A DNA stretch of 64,000 nt, from contig CM043963.1 in NCBI GenBank assembly GCA_014529385.2, positions 77,117,412 through 77,181,411 on the forward strand, read 5' to 3'. Shown here in pieces: positions 1 to 9,835 of the stretch. The notes beneath the pieces were generated by a model. That model was not told where the DNA came from. It did no database searches and worked only from the letters and a program-made list of their open reading frames with translations. The position numbers and the translations under genes were made by a program. This stretch comes from Adiantum capillus-veneris (Eukaryota > Streptophyta > Polypodiopsida > Polypodiales > Pteridaceae). How positions within the stretch are numbered: position 1 is the first letter of the stretch; each line of letters opens with the position of its first letter.

Positions 1-860
1 CGTTTCAGCAAGGCTTGCACAAGATTGCAACTAAAAGTATTTATTTTCTTTTCAAAACTATTTACTTTCCTTTTTAATGTGTGCTAGGTGCATCACATTT
101 GCCATAAGTATTGGCAAGGATCATCGGGGATATACAGGTTCGGATCTGTTTTTTGCTAAATGCATGCACACTAGGTGTTATGGGCCCTAGTGTTTAGCAA
201 AGGCTGATTTGGAACAGCATGCATATTCCTCAAGTTGTTGCTTATGAAGCATTTTTGCACTCTATGTGCAGTATCTCCAGGAGTTTACTTTTTGGTCTAC
301 CAATCACCAATAGAGGTCATGGCTCGGTTTGGATGCTTGTAGATCTTTCAAGTTAACCTCGATGGTTATTCATCCAATTGTTGATTCCTTAGCAATGTGG
401 TACGATATTGTGATCCCCGTTTACCAGCCATCTGGAAAGACTAGTTGTAAACCATGGGGGAAAACACACCTCAATACTGTCACTTATCCAAGGCGATATG
501 TAGATTACAAAGTGTAATCTTGTGCTAAAGGATATGCAAGTGCGTACGTTAGCACCACGCGATCCAATTAGTAAAGCATTTATTGCTCTACTTGGAGTTT
601 GCTTATAAGGATTAAAGCATGCTTGCAACTAGGTGTAGTCTCTTCATGTATAAATCAAGTTCTCAACCTTGAACACTAGTGATGGTGGGGTTGTTTACTG
701 CTGAAATTGGAAAACAAGTCAAGGACTTAAACTTGGCTGATGAGTATGTTAGCAAGTGACTTTCATGGAAAGTGAAAAGAGGTACTCTTTAGGATAAACC
801 TTTGTGTGATAACTCGTTTTGAATACTCATGTGTGTTCTAAATGGAGTCTACACACAATG
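1..860. other. Gene-less stretch, no recognised content
   Basis: No reading frame longer than about 80 codons and no family match seen by eye. It lies directly upstream of a gypsy pol 3' end in the same presumed element, so it may be decayed pol sequence, but I see no integrase or RNase H motif that would show this. Confidence 0.4.
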
Positions 861-899
861 ATATGATAGGAATCGGTAACACAAGCTGGTTGCAAACAG

Positions 900-1082
900 A
901 CAACAATGTGGAAACTCAAGATGTTACTCTTGGTTTCATTGAACCTCCTGCGGAACCGTGTTCCGGTCAACCAAACAGCTGGATCCATGAAAGATGCCAC
1001 TTGGAAAAACATTAGTGTTCTTAAGAAGAAGTTTCCCACTTTTGTTTTCGAGGACGAAAACTCTTCTTTAAGGGGTGAGTAA
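900..1082 (+). pseudogene. Ty3/gypsy pol C-terminus (chromodomain-like tail)
   Basis: The frame ending with TAA at 1080-1082 encodes a tail containing KDATWKN, then a KKKFPTF segment and FEDENSSLRGE. This fits the DATWE...FP..LED...GG ending of plant chromovirus-type Ty3/gypsy polyproteins, where a chromodomain follows the integrase. Only the last 50 or so codons are readable; the integrase core was not found upstream. The stop sits immediately before a TG that opens an LTR-like sequence, the expected end of a gypsy coding region. Family assignment rests on the DATW motif and the position. Confidence 0.5.
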
Positions 1083-1240
1083 TGTCAGGACAACGGCAAG
1101 GCCGGACTATGCAGTGTGGAAAGGGAGTCCAACTAGGGGAAAGGGCCAGGGGCCATGCTATATAGTGGGTGGTTGGGTGGTGGAATCCTCGGTTCTAGTT
1201 CCCCCTGTCTTACACTCTCTCGCACATGTGCACTCTCACA
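1083..1240 (+). repeat. Very short LTR (158 bp) of a gypsy-like element
   Basis: The segment starts TGTCAGGA directly after the pol stop and ends CTCTCACA directly before a TGGTATCAGAC primer-binding-like site, so both edges fit TG...CA LTR ends. A TATA-like CTATATAG lies at about 1159-1166. There is pol on the left and a primer site on the right, so it could be a 3' LTR of one element that also serves as 5' LTR of a tandem one, or the product of LTR recombination. No second copy was recognised in the window. Confidence 0.45.
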
Positions 1241-1302
1241 TGGTATCAGACACCAGCTCACATGGTATCAGACGACAGTTCACATGGTATTAGGAGCTTC
1301 AG
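1235..1302 (+). repeat. 22-bp tandem triplicate carrying the primer binding site
   Basis: TGGTATCAGA occurs at 1241 and 1263, and a decayed TGGTATTAG at 1285, in exact 22-bp register within CTCACATGGTATCAGACNNCAG-type units. TGGTATCAGA is complementary to the 3' end of plant initiator Met tRNA and primes minus-strand synthesis in many plant LTR elements. Normally one copy exists. Confidence 0.75.
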
Positions 1303-3700
1303 GCTCTTGATGTTCCTCGGTGCATCACCCACATCAAGTTCTCCTCCCAAGGGATCACAACAGTCGGCATTCTTGCAATTGGAGCCATATCTACCAGCAT
1401 TTTTATATCAGCCAAGCAAGCACAGAAATGGGAGCCATTTCTGTCGTGGAGGACCTCACCTCAACCTGCATTTTTTGCAAGAAACATCAGATCTGCTCAT
1501 TTCCCTGCTAGCGCTACCATTTCTGGACATCTTTGTCGTGAAAAAAATCCTCCAGATCTATTTGCGTTTTCTACCTTCATTTCCGATTTTGGGTTTTCAG
1601 TCCATTTTCAGCAATTTTATTGGTCACTTTGTGTCGTTGACACCTTCCACAAGTTGCTAGGCACCTAGGGTACCCATCAAGCCTTTGTTTTTTCAGCAAA
1701 CAGAAGGTTTTTGGTGCCAAAAAGTGCAGCAAAAGTGGGTTGCAAATTGACCTGTGTCTGTGCAATAGGAGGGTAGCGCTCAGCTTCTGGACCCTGAATC
1801 TCACCACCACCTACCCTGCTTTGCATCCGGTGCATTGCCAATCAAAATCCTCTTTAGATCTACTATTTTCAGCCAATAACAGTTGCTGTTTTCTCTGTTT
1901 GCAGCCCATATGGGGCAGTGACAATGATTCACCACCCTTTTCTACACCCTCTGCACTGCGTCGGACCCTTCCGGGAGCGTACGAGCGCACTAAAAATCGC
2001 TGGACAACAGGATTTTCATCACCTTGCATTTGCATTTTTGGATGGAGAGCAGCCACATGGTTTGTGTTTTTCACTAAGGATGAATTTATCTCCTGCTAGG
2101 ACACCATCCGATGGTGGTTCATGCGGTCTCTCAGTGATTGCTATAGTGGACGATATCTTCGACTTCGGCTTGATCATCTTCGGGCATACGATCCTTGGGA
2201 GATCCATTCATTCCAGCCATCATTTGATGGTTGCACACTCCAGAGGGGGTGGCAACTTGTGGTTTGATATGGATACACCTATGCACTCATCAGAGGAGTT
2301 CACACAAGATATGGCCATGCTCATGGCATATGGGATTCTGACATTCCCAGAGAGGATACTACCATCTTGGGTGGACAGAGACTTACCACTTGACCTCGAC
2401 ACATCAGATCACTTGCTTACATAGGAGCATCTACATGGACTTAGGGAGAGGATATTGGATCTCTTCTTGGACAGGTTCGTTGCTTAGATCTACAAACTGG
2501 AGTTGGACTTTCGCTCTTTGGACCCCGAGAGTTTACCCACCCACGAGATGCCCGCGAGATGCTATTAGGCATCCCGCGACTACATTCGGAGTCACCCAGA
2601 GCTTGGCTTGGATGGTAGTGCAGTTGCTCCTCTACACTCGTGATCATTTGGATTGCTACCTTCAGGGTTGCTTACACTCACCCTCGGTAACCTTACAACA
2701 GACTCATCCTCTGACTTGGGCAATAGGCCACTCCTAGCTCATTCACTTTGAGAGCCACACCGAGTTGCGATTTGGTAGCGTTGTTGGCGTGGATTTTGTT
2801 TTGGTTGACATTAGAGGATTGGAGGCAAGAGCTACAGGCAAGTGGCACAGACAGATTAGTCTGGCCTTTCCTCATCTCAGAGGATCTTCGTAGCACAGAC
2901 TTTTCAGTATGGATTCCGTACTTCATATAGGATGATTATAGTGCAGACGCCTCTTCTCAGAGGCTCTTCACAGTGCAGACTATTGAGTCTTGCGTTCCCC
3001 TCATCTTGGATTACCCTACCTCCTGACAGGACACCATCCGGTGGCGGCCCATGCAGTCTATCGGTTACAGCTGCAGCTTACGGTAGCATCTACAATGCAG
3101 ACTTCTTAGTCTGGCTTTCCTTGATTCGGAGGACATTTATGGTGCAGATTACCACTGTGGCCTTCCTCGAGTTTTACACAACTTAGCCACCTGGCCACAT
3201 TGGGTTGCAAGTTCATGCATTGACAGGCTTTCGGTCATTCTCATGACAATTCCTAGGCTTTTCCTTTTTCTCCAGACAGTTTGACTACAGACACCACAGA
3301 TCCTATTGGGCACGACACTTGAAGGTCTATTGGCACTTTTTTCACAACAAGGAGTTGTTTTTCACACTCAGTTTGGGACCTTCACATAGTATCTTCACCC
3401 TGTATCGGCGGAGTACAACAGTTTGCTACACTGCTCGTGATGACATCTTTCCATGGAGACCTCTTAGCGGTCGTGACACCACAGACTGTTGCTACACTTG
3501 CGGAGCTCGCTGGAGTATTGTCCTTCAGTGGACATTGCAGCAGACACCTTCATCATTTGCCTCACATCTTCGGCTTCATACGGTTTGTTCAGCATCAAGA
3601 GCCGAGAGGGGATGTTAGACTTACACCACTCTACTGCTGCATAGGTCTAGGGCATACTTGTACGGCTAGTATGTCTGCGGGCTGGCCACCCATAGTCTAG
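1303..3700. other. Long gene-less stretch with one diverged internal repeat
   Basis: No convincing coding region. Two blocks of about 50 bp resemble one another: 2091-2143 and 3021-3073 share a core reading GGACACCATCCG(A/G)TGG, followed by (G/A)GTCTNTC. By position this is the leader or internal part of the element whose LTR ends at 1240, but no gag motif was found. Confidence 0.4.
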
Positions 3701-3837
3701 GTTGCTCCTGGTCCGACTTTTGTCTGGGCACCCACATATATTTCCATAAATCATTTTCTTGTTGGGTTGTGGGGGATTTTTCTCACTCTCACAGTGCACA
3801 CCCTGTATTTCGGCAGTAAATAGTAGATGTATTGCCT

Positions 3838-4185
3838 TGAATTGTTGGGGGAGACTTCAACAATATTGAGTCACATGCAAACTTTCAGGCTGTTACATGA
3901 TACATCTCCACTTCTTAGTGGCATTCCCCAATTGAACATGATGCACGGGATATATTTCTGTTTGCGAACTCAGTAGGGATGCCTGGCATATGCCTTCCTT
4001 TGCCTGCCCCCATGGTTCTTTGCATTTTTTTTTGGGATTATAGATGCCAGAGTGGGCAGATTTTGGAGAGCTTGGGAAGGTTCTATATTGGAGACTGGGC
4101 AACGACGAGAGGAGGTGAGCTCTCCATTTCAGTAGGGACAGGGTTCTTTAATCATGCCCCTATTTCATTGCGCATTATTGCCTAG
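3838..4185 (+). pseudogene. LINE endonuclease fragment (decayed)
   Basis: One plus-strand frame, interrupted by stops, reads GDFNNIESH near 3850. It then has RFYIGDW near 4080, and GTGFFNHAPISLRI ending at the TAG of 4183-4185. The order GDFN, then (D)RFY, then SDHxP is that of the APE-type endonuclease of plant L1 LINEs. The catalytic SDH is changed to FNH. The upstream part of the domain (the N and E motifs) and any reverse transcriptase were not found nearby, so this is an isolated scrap. Confidence 0.5.
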
Positions 4186-4189
4186 AACT

Positions 4190-4480
4190 GCTCAGATCCT
4201 TGCTATGGCTCTTGTATACTCGATAGTGTACTCTCTGAGCTAGATTTGAAAGAGCATCTACTCTCGCTTTGAAGTGCTCCTCGGGAGCCTACACGCAGTT
4301 CTGTCGACCCTAGGCTATGGCTTCTTGCATTATTTTGTCCACTACAATATGTAGGGCAGCTGCCACTTCGCACAGCGATGACAAGAGTATGGATAACATA
4401 CTGCTGTGGCTTCTATACAACGCATGCTAGAGCAATTCTCGCAAGGTGTCATTTTCACATGGAGAGAGCAGTAGACCAAA
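4190..4480. other. Gene-less stretch
   Basis: Possible decayed continuation of the LINE fragment (an ELDLKEHL-like string lies near 4230), but nothing decisive was seen. Confidence 0.3.
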
Positions 4481-4489
4481 CTTGAACTT

Positions 4490-4911
4490 TTGCGTCTGTA
4501 GTGTGACAAGTTGTTGATGTGGCATGGCCAAACCCTAAAAAGTGCGTAGATTCTTGTTGATGTGGCATTTCAATTGAAGAGGACGCGTTTAAAGCACTCA
4601 AGCGTAGCCGGATCAAGTCAGACAAGTTTGTAACCTCAAAATATGATGACATGGCTCTTGTACGAACATCTCGGAATTCACATTGGATTTTTAGGGATTT
4701 CTCGAATTTTTAGGAAATGTGTTTCTGGATGCTAGCTTTTCATATCAGTTTTTTTTTTTTGTCGTGAGCCTTTAAATATGAGCCTTGGGGGCCCTCTCTG
4801 GCACTCTACAGTGCGCTGTTTGTAGATCATCAATAAAGAAAAATATACCGAGAGAGGCGCCACTCTTTGAGGCTAGAGCATCTCGAAGCGGAACTCCTCT
4901 GCTTGTGTCGA

Positions 4912-4971
<60 letters not shown>

Positions 4972-5030
4972 GTTCAATTTTTGTTCATGTGTGGCTATTG
5001 ATTTCTTGCTTGGGTGTCCAAGCCTACCAT
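4490..5030 (+). repeat. LTR-L copy 1
   Basis: First of five related LTR-like blocks. It shows TGATGTGGCA at 4515 and 4558. A poly(A) signal AATAAA at 4832 is followed by an A-rich ATACCG, then by the GAGGCGCCACTCTTTGAGGC-type block shared with copies 2 and 3. A (CT)n tract of about 51 bp follows at 4916-4966, then the TGTGGCTATTGATTTCTTGCTTGG block shared with copies 2 and 4. It ends in front of the primer site TGGTATCAGAGCTC. The left edge is approximate. It is not paired in direct orientation with a matching 3' LTR, so it may be a solo or fragmented copy. Confidence 0.65.
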
Positions 5031-5032
5031 CG

Positions 5033-5046
5033 TGGTATCAGAGCTC
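5033..5046 (+). promoter_or_regulatory. Primer binding site of LTR-L copy 1
   Basis: TGGTATCAGAGCTC, the standard initiator-Met-tRNA complement. It follows the LTR by about 3 nt. About 130 bp of leader follows before LTR-L copy 2 begins. Confidence 0.75.
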
Positions 5047-5174
5047 AAATGATTCTTCTCCTATAAAGAATCCGATCCTTTTTCTGAAGCACACATGGGT
5101 TTTAGCAATGAATCCGACAAAGAGGACACTAACCAACTTGAAGAACTCACGGAGCACATGCCATGGAGCCTAAA

Positions 5175-5697
5175 ATTCAAAAAACCCAAAGCCAAAACCT
5201 TGAAGCCGATTTTCGTAAAACGTGCTAACATGCTGATGTGGCAGATTGTACGGATGTTGACGTGGCAAGGCTGTACAGATTTTCCACCTTTTGCGTTGGC
5301 TGTGCCACGTGGCATGTTGCATGGATTTTCGCAATTCTTGCTAGCTTTTGGGAGCAGATGCTTTTGGGGTTTAGTGCTTTTGAACTAAAGCATTTCAGGG
5401 CTCTGCTTTTGAGCATCCCTTTTGTAATGTTTATAAGGACCCTTGGGGCCTCATCTACAGAGCATCTAGACGCAGATTCTGAGAGCAGAGAACCCTTGGG
5501 AGTTGTTCTTTGTTGTGAGCAATAATAAAGAAATACCGAAAGGGGGGTCGGTCTTTGGGACCAATGCATCTGGGCGCGGAACTCCATCGTGCCGTGTGCA
5601 CTCTCTCTCTCTCTCTCTCGTAAAGTTCAATGATTTTGAAGTTTATGTTCGCGTGTTGCTATTGATTTATCGCTTGGAGTGTCTAAGCCTGTAACAT
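5175..5697 (+). repeat. LTR-L copy 2, with G-box palindrome
   Basis: This copy has TGATGTGGCA at 5234, TGACGTGGCA at 5258 and the perfect palindrome TGCCACGTGGCA at 5303-5314, which is a G-box with bZIP-type flanks. AATAAA lies at 5524, inside the conserved AATAATAAAGAAATACCGAAA block. A short (CT)n follows at 5600-5619, then the GTTGCTATTGATTTATCGC block and a degenerate primer site, TGATATCAGAGCTC. It is the 5' LTR of the gypsy whose gag follows at 6730-7484. Confidence 0.65.
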
Positions 5698-6727
5698 GAT
5701 ATCAGAGCTCAGAAAGATTCTTCTTTTACAAAGGATCTGATCCATTATGCAGCAGACATAGGTTCTCGATGAGAATCTGATAGAGCACTTAAGATTTTGT
5801 TTGTGAAAGAATCTTTGTGGCCGAGCCCCATACTTATTAGCCCATCCCACCCTTATTCCATCGTGCATCGAACACACTCCTGTCTTCACCGCTCTGTCTT
5901 TAGGGGCATAAGCCATAAAGAACCAAAGAATACACGTGGGTTCTTGTGAAGAATCTGACCGAGATAGCACCTCTCAGTGAGAAGGCGAAGAAAAGTTGAA
6001 ATGTGGCATAGAGACTAAAGAAAAGAATGAAGAATCTGACAGAGATATCAGAGCTCAGAAAGATTCTTCTTTTACAAAGGATCTGATCCATTATGCAGCA
6101 GACATAGGTTCTCGATGAGAATCTGATAGAGCACTTAAGATTTTGTTTGTGAAAGAATCTTTGTGGCCGTGCCCCAGACTTATTAGCCCATCCCACCCTT
6201 ATTCCATCGTGCATCGAACACACTCCTATCTTCACCGCTCTGTCTTCAGGGGCATAAGCCATAAAGAACCAAAGAATACACGTGGGTTCTTGTGAAGAAT
6301 CTGACAGAGATAGCATCTCTCAGTGAGAAGGCGAAGAAAAGTTGAAATCTGGCATAGAGACTAAAGAAAAGAATGAAGAATCTGACAGAGATATCAGAGC
6401 TCAGAAAGATTCTTCTTTTACAAAGGATCTGATCCATTATGCAGCAGACATAGGTTCTCGATGAGAATCTGATAGAGCACTTAAGATTTTGTTTGTGAAA
6501 GAATCTTTGTGGCTGTGCCCCAGACTTATTAGCCCATCCCACCCTTATTCCATCGTGCATCGAACACACTCCTGTCTTCACCGCTATGTCTTCAGGGGCA
6601 TAAGCCGTAAAGAACCAAAGAATACACGTGGGTTCTTGTGAAGAATCTGACAGAAATAGCACCTCTCAGTGAGAAGGCGAAGAAAAGTTGAAATCTGGCA
6701 TAGAGACTAAAGAAAAGAATGAAGAAT
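5698..6727 (+). repeat. 346-bp tandem triplication including the primer-site core
   Basis: Three head-to-tail units start at 5698, 6044 and 6390, each GATATCAGAGCTCAGAAAG..., with an exact 346-bp period. The third unit stops near 6727. The units are nearly identical, with only scattered substitutions seen by eye, so the amplification is recent relative to the flanking decay. Each unit begins with the ATATCAGAGCTC half of the primer site. Minus-strand frames of up to 138 codons inside the units are by-products. Confidence 0.9.
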
Positions 6728-7484
6728 TGGGCAATTTTTTGGTGGTAAAGTACCAGAGCGGGGTACAAACATCAACTACAAGTTGACATGTGTGTGGAAA
6801 AACTGATCAAGTACTCCAGAGACCAAAAATTTGCGAAACACCTGAAGAATTACCCAATTGATGAGATTCATTCGAGATGGTGTGAGGCCATTGATTCTCC
6901 TCACGTTGAAAAGAAAGCTGAGAGATAAGCGGAGTGCAAAAAAGTGGAAATTGTACTCGCGAAAAGAGCTAGACAAAGCTCTTGAAAAGAAGAGGAACCA
7001 GGTAATGAAAGGCTTGAAGCACTCTCAAAAGAAGAGGAAATCAACAGACTTCCCCGGTTATTTGGGTTGAAAGTCGAGTTTCGAGGTGGCACGCAGATAG
7101 ATCCAAGAAGCGTGCTCGTTTCGAGGATGACTCACATTTTTCTTCATCTTCAGAGAGTTCCGACAGTTTGTCGTCTGCTAGTTCCAGTGAGGATGAGAAA
7201 AGGCGAAAGAAGCGAAGAAAAAGCAAGAAAAGCAGATTTGTGAAAAATTCTAGAAGGCATGGGAGGCCACCTCGTCCTCTTCTAACAGAAAACAGATGAG
7301 CAAGAAGCTCAAGGAAGGGGATTAGGCCGTTAGGTTTGAGACATTTTTAGGCTACCAGGACACCCATCGAGCCCTTGAGTTTGTACAGCAATTTGAAGTC
7401 GCCTTCTCTAGAAGTTGGTTCACAGAACACTCCAAGGTGCGAAGGGCGGAATCTTACTTGAAAGGAACTGCACATACATGGTGG
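6728..7484 (+). pseudogene. Ty3/gypsy gag, 5' part (interrupted by Copia-1)
   Basis: After a decayed leader, the frame across 7105-7240 encodes a segment rich in Ser, Asp and Glu and then a Lys/Arg-rich one. From 7350 it reads GYQDTHRALEFVQQFEVAF and ends with AESYLKGTAHTWW at 7484. The LKGTAHTWW motif and its position match the Retrotrans_gag capsid family (PF03732) of Ty3/gypsy. The capsid continues at 11961 after the 4.5-kb Copia-1 insertion. An in-frame stop and frame changes around 7300-7345 show it was already decaying. Confidence 0.7.
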
Positions 7485-7711
7485 TGTTACCGTATACATG
7501 TGGTAGTGATGTGTGTGAACACACTAGGACCGCTGGGACATTTTTTCCCTCTTTAGGAGGTTTTTTCCCCTGTGCATTGTATATACGCCCATCACTCTAG
7601 GGCTATCTATCTTTCCATTGCACACTAAGTAACACACTCTCTATTGTGTGCCTTGAGCTTCCTTCGTCTTCTCCAAGCTGTGTGTGTTTCTCTGCAACCC
7701 TAATTCCAACA
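7485..7711 (+). repeat. Copia-1 5' LTR
   Basis: 227 bp, TG...CA bounded. A TGTATATACG TATA-like stretch lies around 7580, followed by TCACTCTAGGGC. The T-rich TTTTTTCCCTCTTTAGGAGG block is shared with the 3' LTR and with the diverged relative at 32527. Confidence 0.92.
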
Positions 7712-7713
7712 AT

Positions 7714-7724
7714 TGGTATCAGAG
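7714..7724 (+). promoter_or_regulatory. Copia-1 primer binding site
   Basis: TGGTATCAGAG lies two bases after the LTR end and is complementary to the 3' end of initiator Met tRNA. This is standard for plant copia elements. Confidence 0.85.
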
Positions 7725-8073
7725 TAGGTCACGTCCTCCCGAGCTTAGTCGCCAGCTGCTCCAGCACACGCCTGCTCACTTTCTCCGATTTCAGTGAGCT
7801 TTGGCGAGCATTCGTAGGTCGACAAAAATTTTGGGAATACTCGAAGAGCTCGGTCTGCTCAGAATTTTGATTTGGGCTCATTTCGGGCTCCGTTTCCACT
7901 ACAGGCAGTACTGCACAGGCTATTTCGTCATTTTGTGCAGAATTTTTGTCATTGCCGTTTTCTGCATAACAGGTGCCTTATAGTCTTCTACGGTTTGTGC
8001 TATATAGCATAGGTTAATCCCGCTCCGTTTCTCCTATCTTCGGGTAGTTTTCACATCAGGTGCAACATTTACC

Positions 8074-8930
8074 ATGGCTGACAACAACAACACAGATGTG
8101 TTCAAGATGTTTGCTGCTGAGGACAGGTTGGATGGGGACAACTACCCTATGTGGGCTTATATGATGCAACATGTTTTTGTGTCAAAGGGTGTCTGGAACA
8201 TTGTGCAGGGCATTGATGTACGTCCTGGTTCTGAGGATGTAGGCGATGTTGAGGATGTTGCAGGTCTTGCTGCAAGGATTGCAGCTGTTAGAGTTCTTTT
8301 GCCTACGGCAGAACAAGCTCGTTGGGATGTTAAGGATGCGCAGGCTCATGCATTGATTGCGTTATCTGTGAAGCGCACCATTGTTCCTCACATGCGTTCA
8401 ACAAAATATGCAAAACAGGCTTGGGATATTCTAGCAGGTCTTTATGCAAGCCGCAATGAGGCTAAAATTCCTTTGCTGCGTAAAGAGCTGGAGTCGAAGA
8501 TTATGCATGAGGAAGATGATATGGACACTTTCCTTGCTAGTGTCAAGGATATCAATGAGCAACTTATTTCTGCAGGTGAAGTCATTTCAGACAGTTCCCT
8601 TGTGCAGACTGTTCTTGATGCCTTACCAAATTCCTACCAGACTTTTGCTAGTACTTGGAGACTTATGACCCAAGGAAATCCAGAAGTTATCAAGTTTGAT
8701 GCATTATGCACATTGCTGTTGCAAGAGTCACTTTCTAGAAAAAACAGGACTAGACAGCGTGCAGTTGAACAGGCTTTTATTGCTTCTCAAAGAAAGGGTG
8801 GTAGCAGCAATGCAGCCACTTCTTATGGTTCTGCTGCGAGTGGCAAAAATTATGTTCCTAATGCTTCTGCTGGCAGCACTTCGTCTGGCAATTTTGGTGA
8901 TAAGGGCAAAATGAAGACGCCAGTTTGTTG
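8074..8930 (+). pseudogene. Copia-1 gag
   Basis: Starts ATG at 8074 (MADNNNTDVFKMF). Early residues LDGDNYPMWAYMM match the copia gag N-terminus, in which the substrate-like F.G.NY..W motif is followed by a helical UBN2-type capsid region. Residues about 110-215 (AKQAWDILAGLYAS, then NEQLISAGEVI and LDALPNSYQTF) complete it. A Ser/Gly-rich tail runs to about residue 285 (GNFGDKGKMKT). Just where a CCHC knuckle should follow, the sequence jumps to integrase-side sequence. The open frame continues to 9141, but those codons are out of frame with the real protein and are not part of it. Confidence 0.85.
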
Positions 8931-9835
8931 CGTTTGCAGAAAACTGATATGGTTGCTTCTTTGCCACCTCTTGAAGCACCTGTCAAACATGTTTGTGAAG
9001 GCTGTATTTTGGGTAAGATGCAGCGTTCTAAATTTCGAAAGGATGGTTCATTTCGGGCCACATGCAGGTTGCAGCTTGTGCATAGTGATGTTTGTGGGTC
9101 CATGCAAACTCCGTCCTTGGGCAATTACCTGTACTTCGTGACTTTCATTGATGATTACTCCAGGCATGCATGGGTATTTCCGCTTAAAGCGAAGTCCGAA
9201 GTTTTTATGTGCTTCAAACAATTTTTGGCTATGGCTGAAAATGTCTCGAAATGTACTATGGGCACCCTCCGTTCTGATCGAGGGGGGGAGTATATGTCTC
9301 ATGAATTTAATGCATTTCTGGCTAGTCATGGGATAAAACACCAATGTACAGTGCCTTATACACCTCAGCAAAATGGTGTTGCTGAGAGGAAAAACAGGTC
9401 ACTGACGAAAATGGCACGATGTATGGTCAAAAGTCAAGCTTTGCCGCATTCTTTTTGGCTTGAGGCCATTATGTGTGCTACTTATGTACTTAACAGGTGT
9501 CCTACGAAAGCTTTGCAGTCTATTACTCCATATGAAGCATGGCATGATAGAAAGCCTTCTATTGAGTACATGCATGTTTTTGGCTTTTTGGCATATGCTT
9601 TGGTGCCACAAGTGCAGCACAGAAAATTAGATGATAAGGCTGTCAAATGTATTTTTGTTGGTTATAGTGCTGAAAGCAAAGGTTACAGGTTGTATCATCC
9701 GCAAACAAAACGTATTCTGGTTTCTCGGGATGTAGTGTTTGTGGAAGATTCTGTTCAGTCCTTGTTGTCATGTACTAGAGACAGTAATGTAAGCTCACAG
9801 GACATTTATGACACTTTGTTGCCTCTTTTTCAGTG
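8931..9835 (+). pseudogene. Copia-1 GAG-pre-integrase remnant and integrase
   Basis: Frame 3 reads LRLQKTDMVASLPPL, then the zinc-finger tail HVCEGCILGKMQRSKF of the GAG-pre-integrase domain. The DDE integrase core follows: D in HSDVCGSMQTPS, D in RSDRGGEY and E in NGVAERKNR. The usual CIFVGYSAESKGYR and ISRDVVF-like blocks come after it. All three catalytic acids are present. The upstream half of the pre-integrase finger and the whole protease are missing. The frame ends at 9861-9863 after a one-base-type shift near the T-run at 9825-9830, beyond which the RT frame takes over. Confidence 0.88.

Noticed and set aside
5683-6662. Three near-identical minus-strand frames of 95-138 codons
   Set aside because: They are the 346-bp tandem unit read on the wrong strand; no domain, no ATG context, and they cross unit boundaries.
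8925-9141. Open continuation of the Copia-1 gag frame past residue 285
   Set aside because: The real protein changes frame at the deletion; these codons are the integrase region read out of frame.
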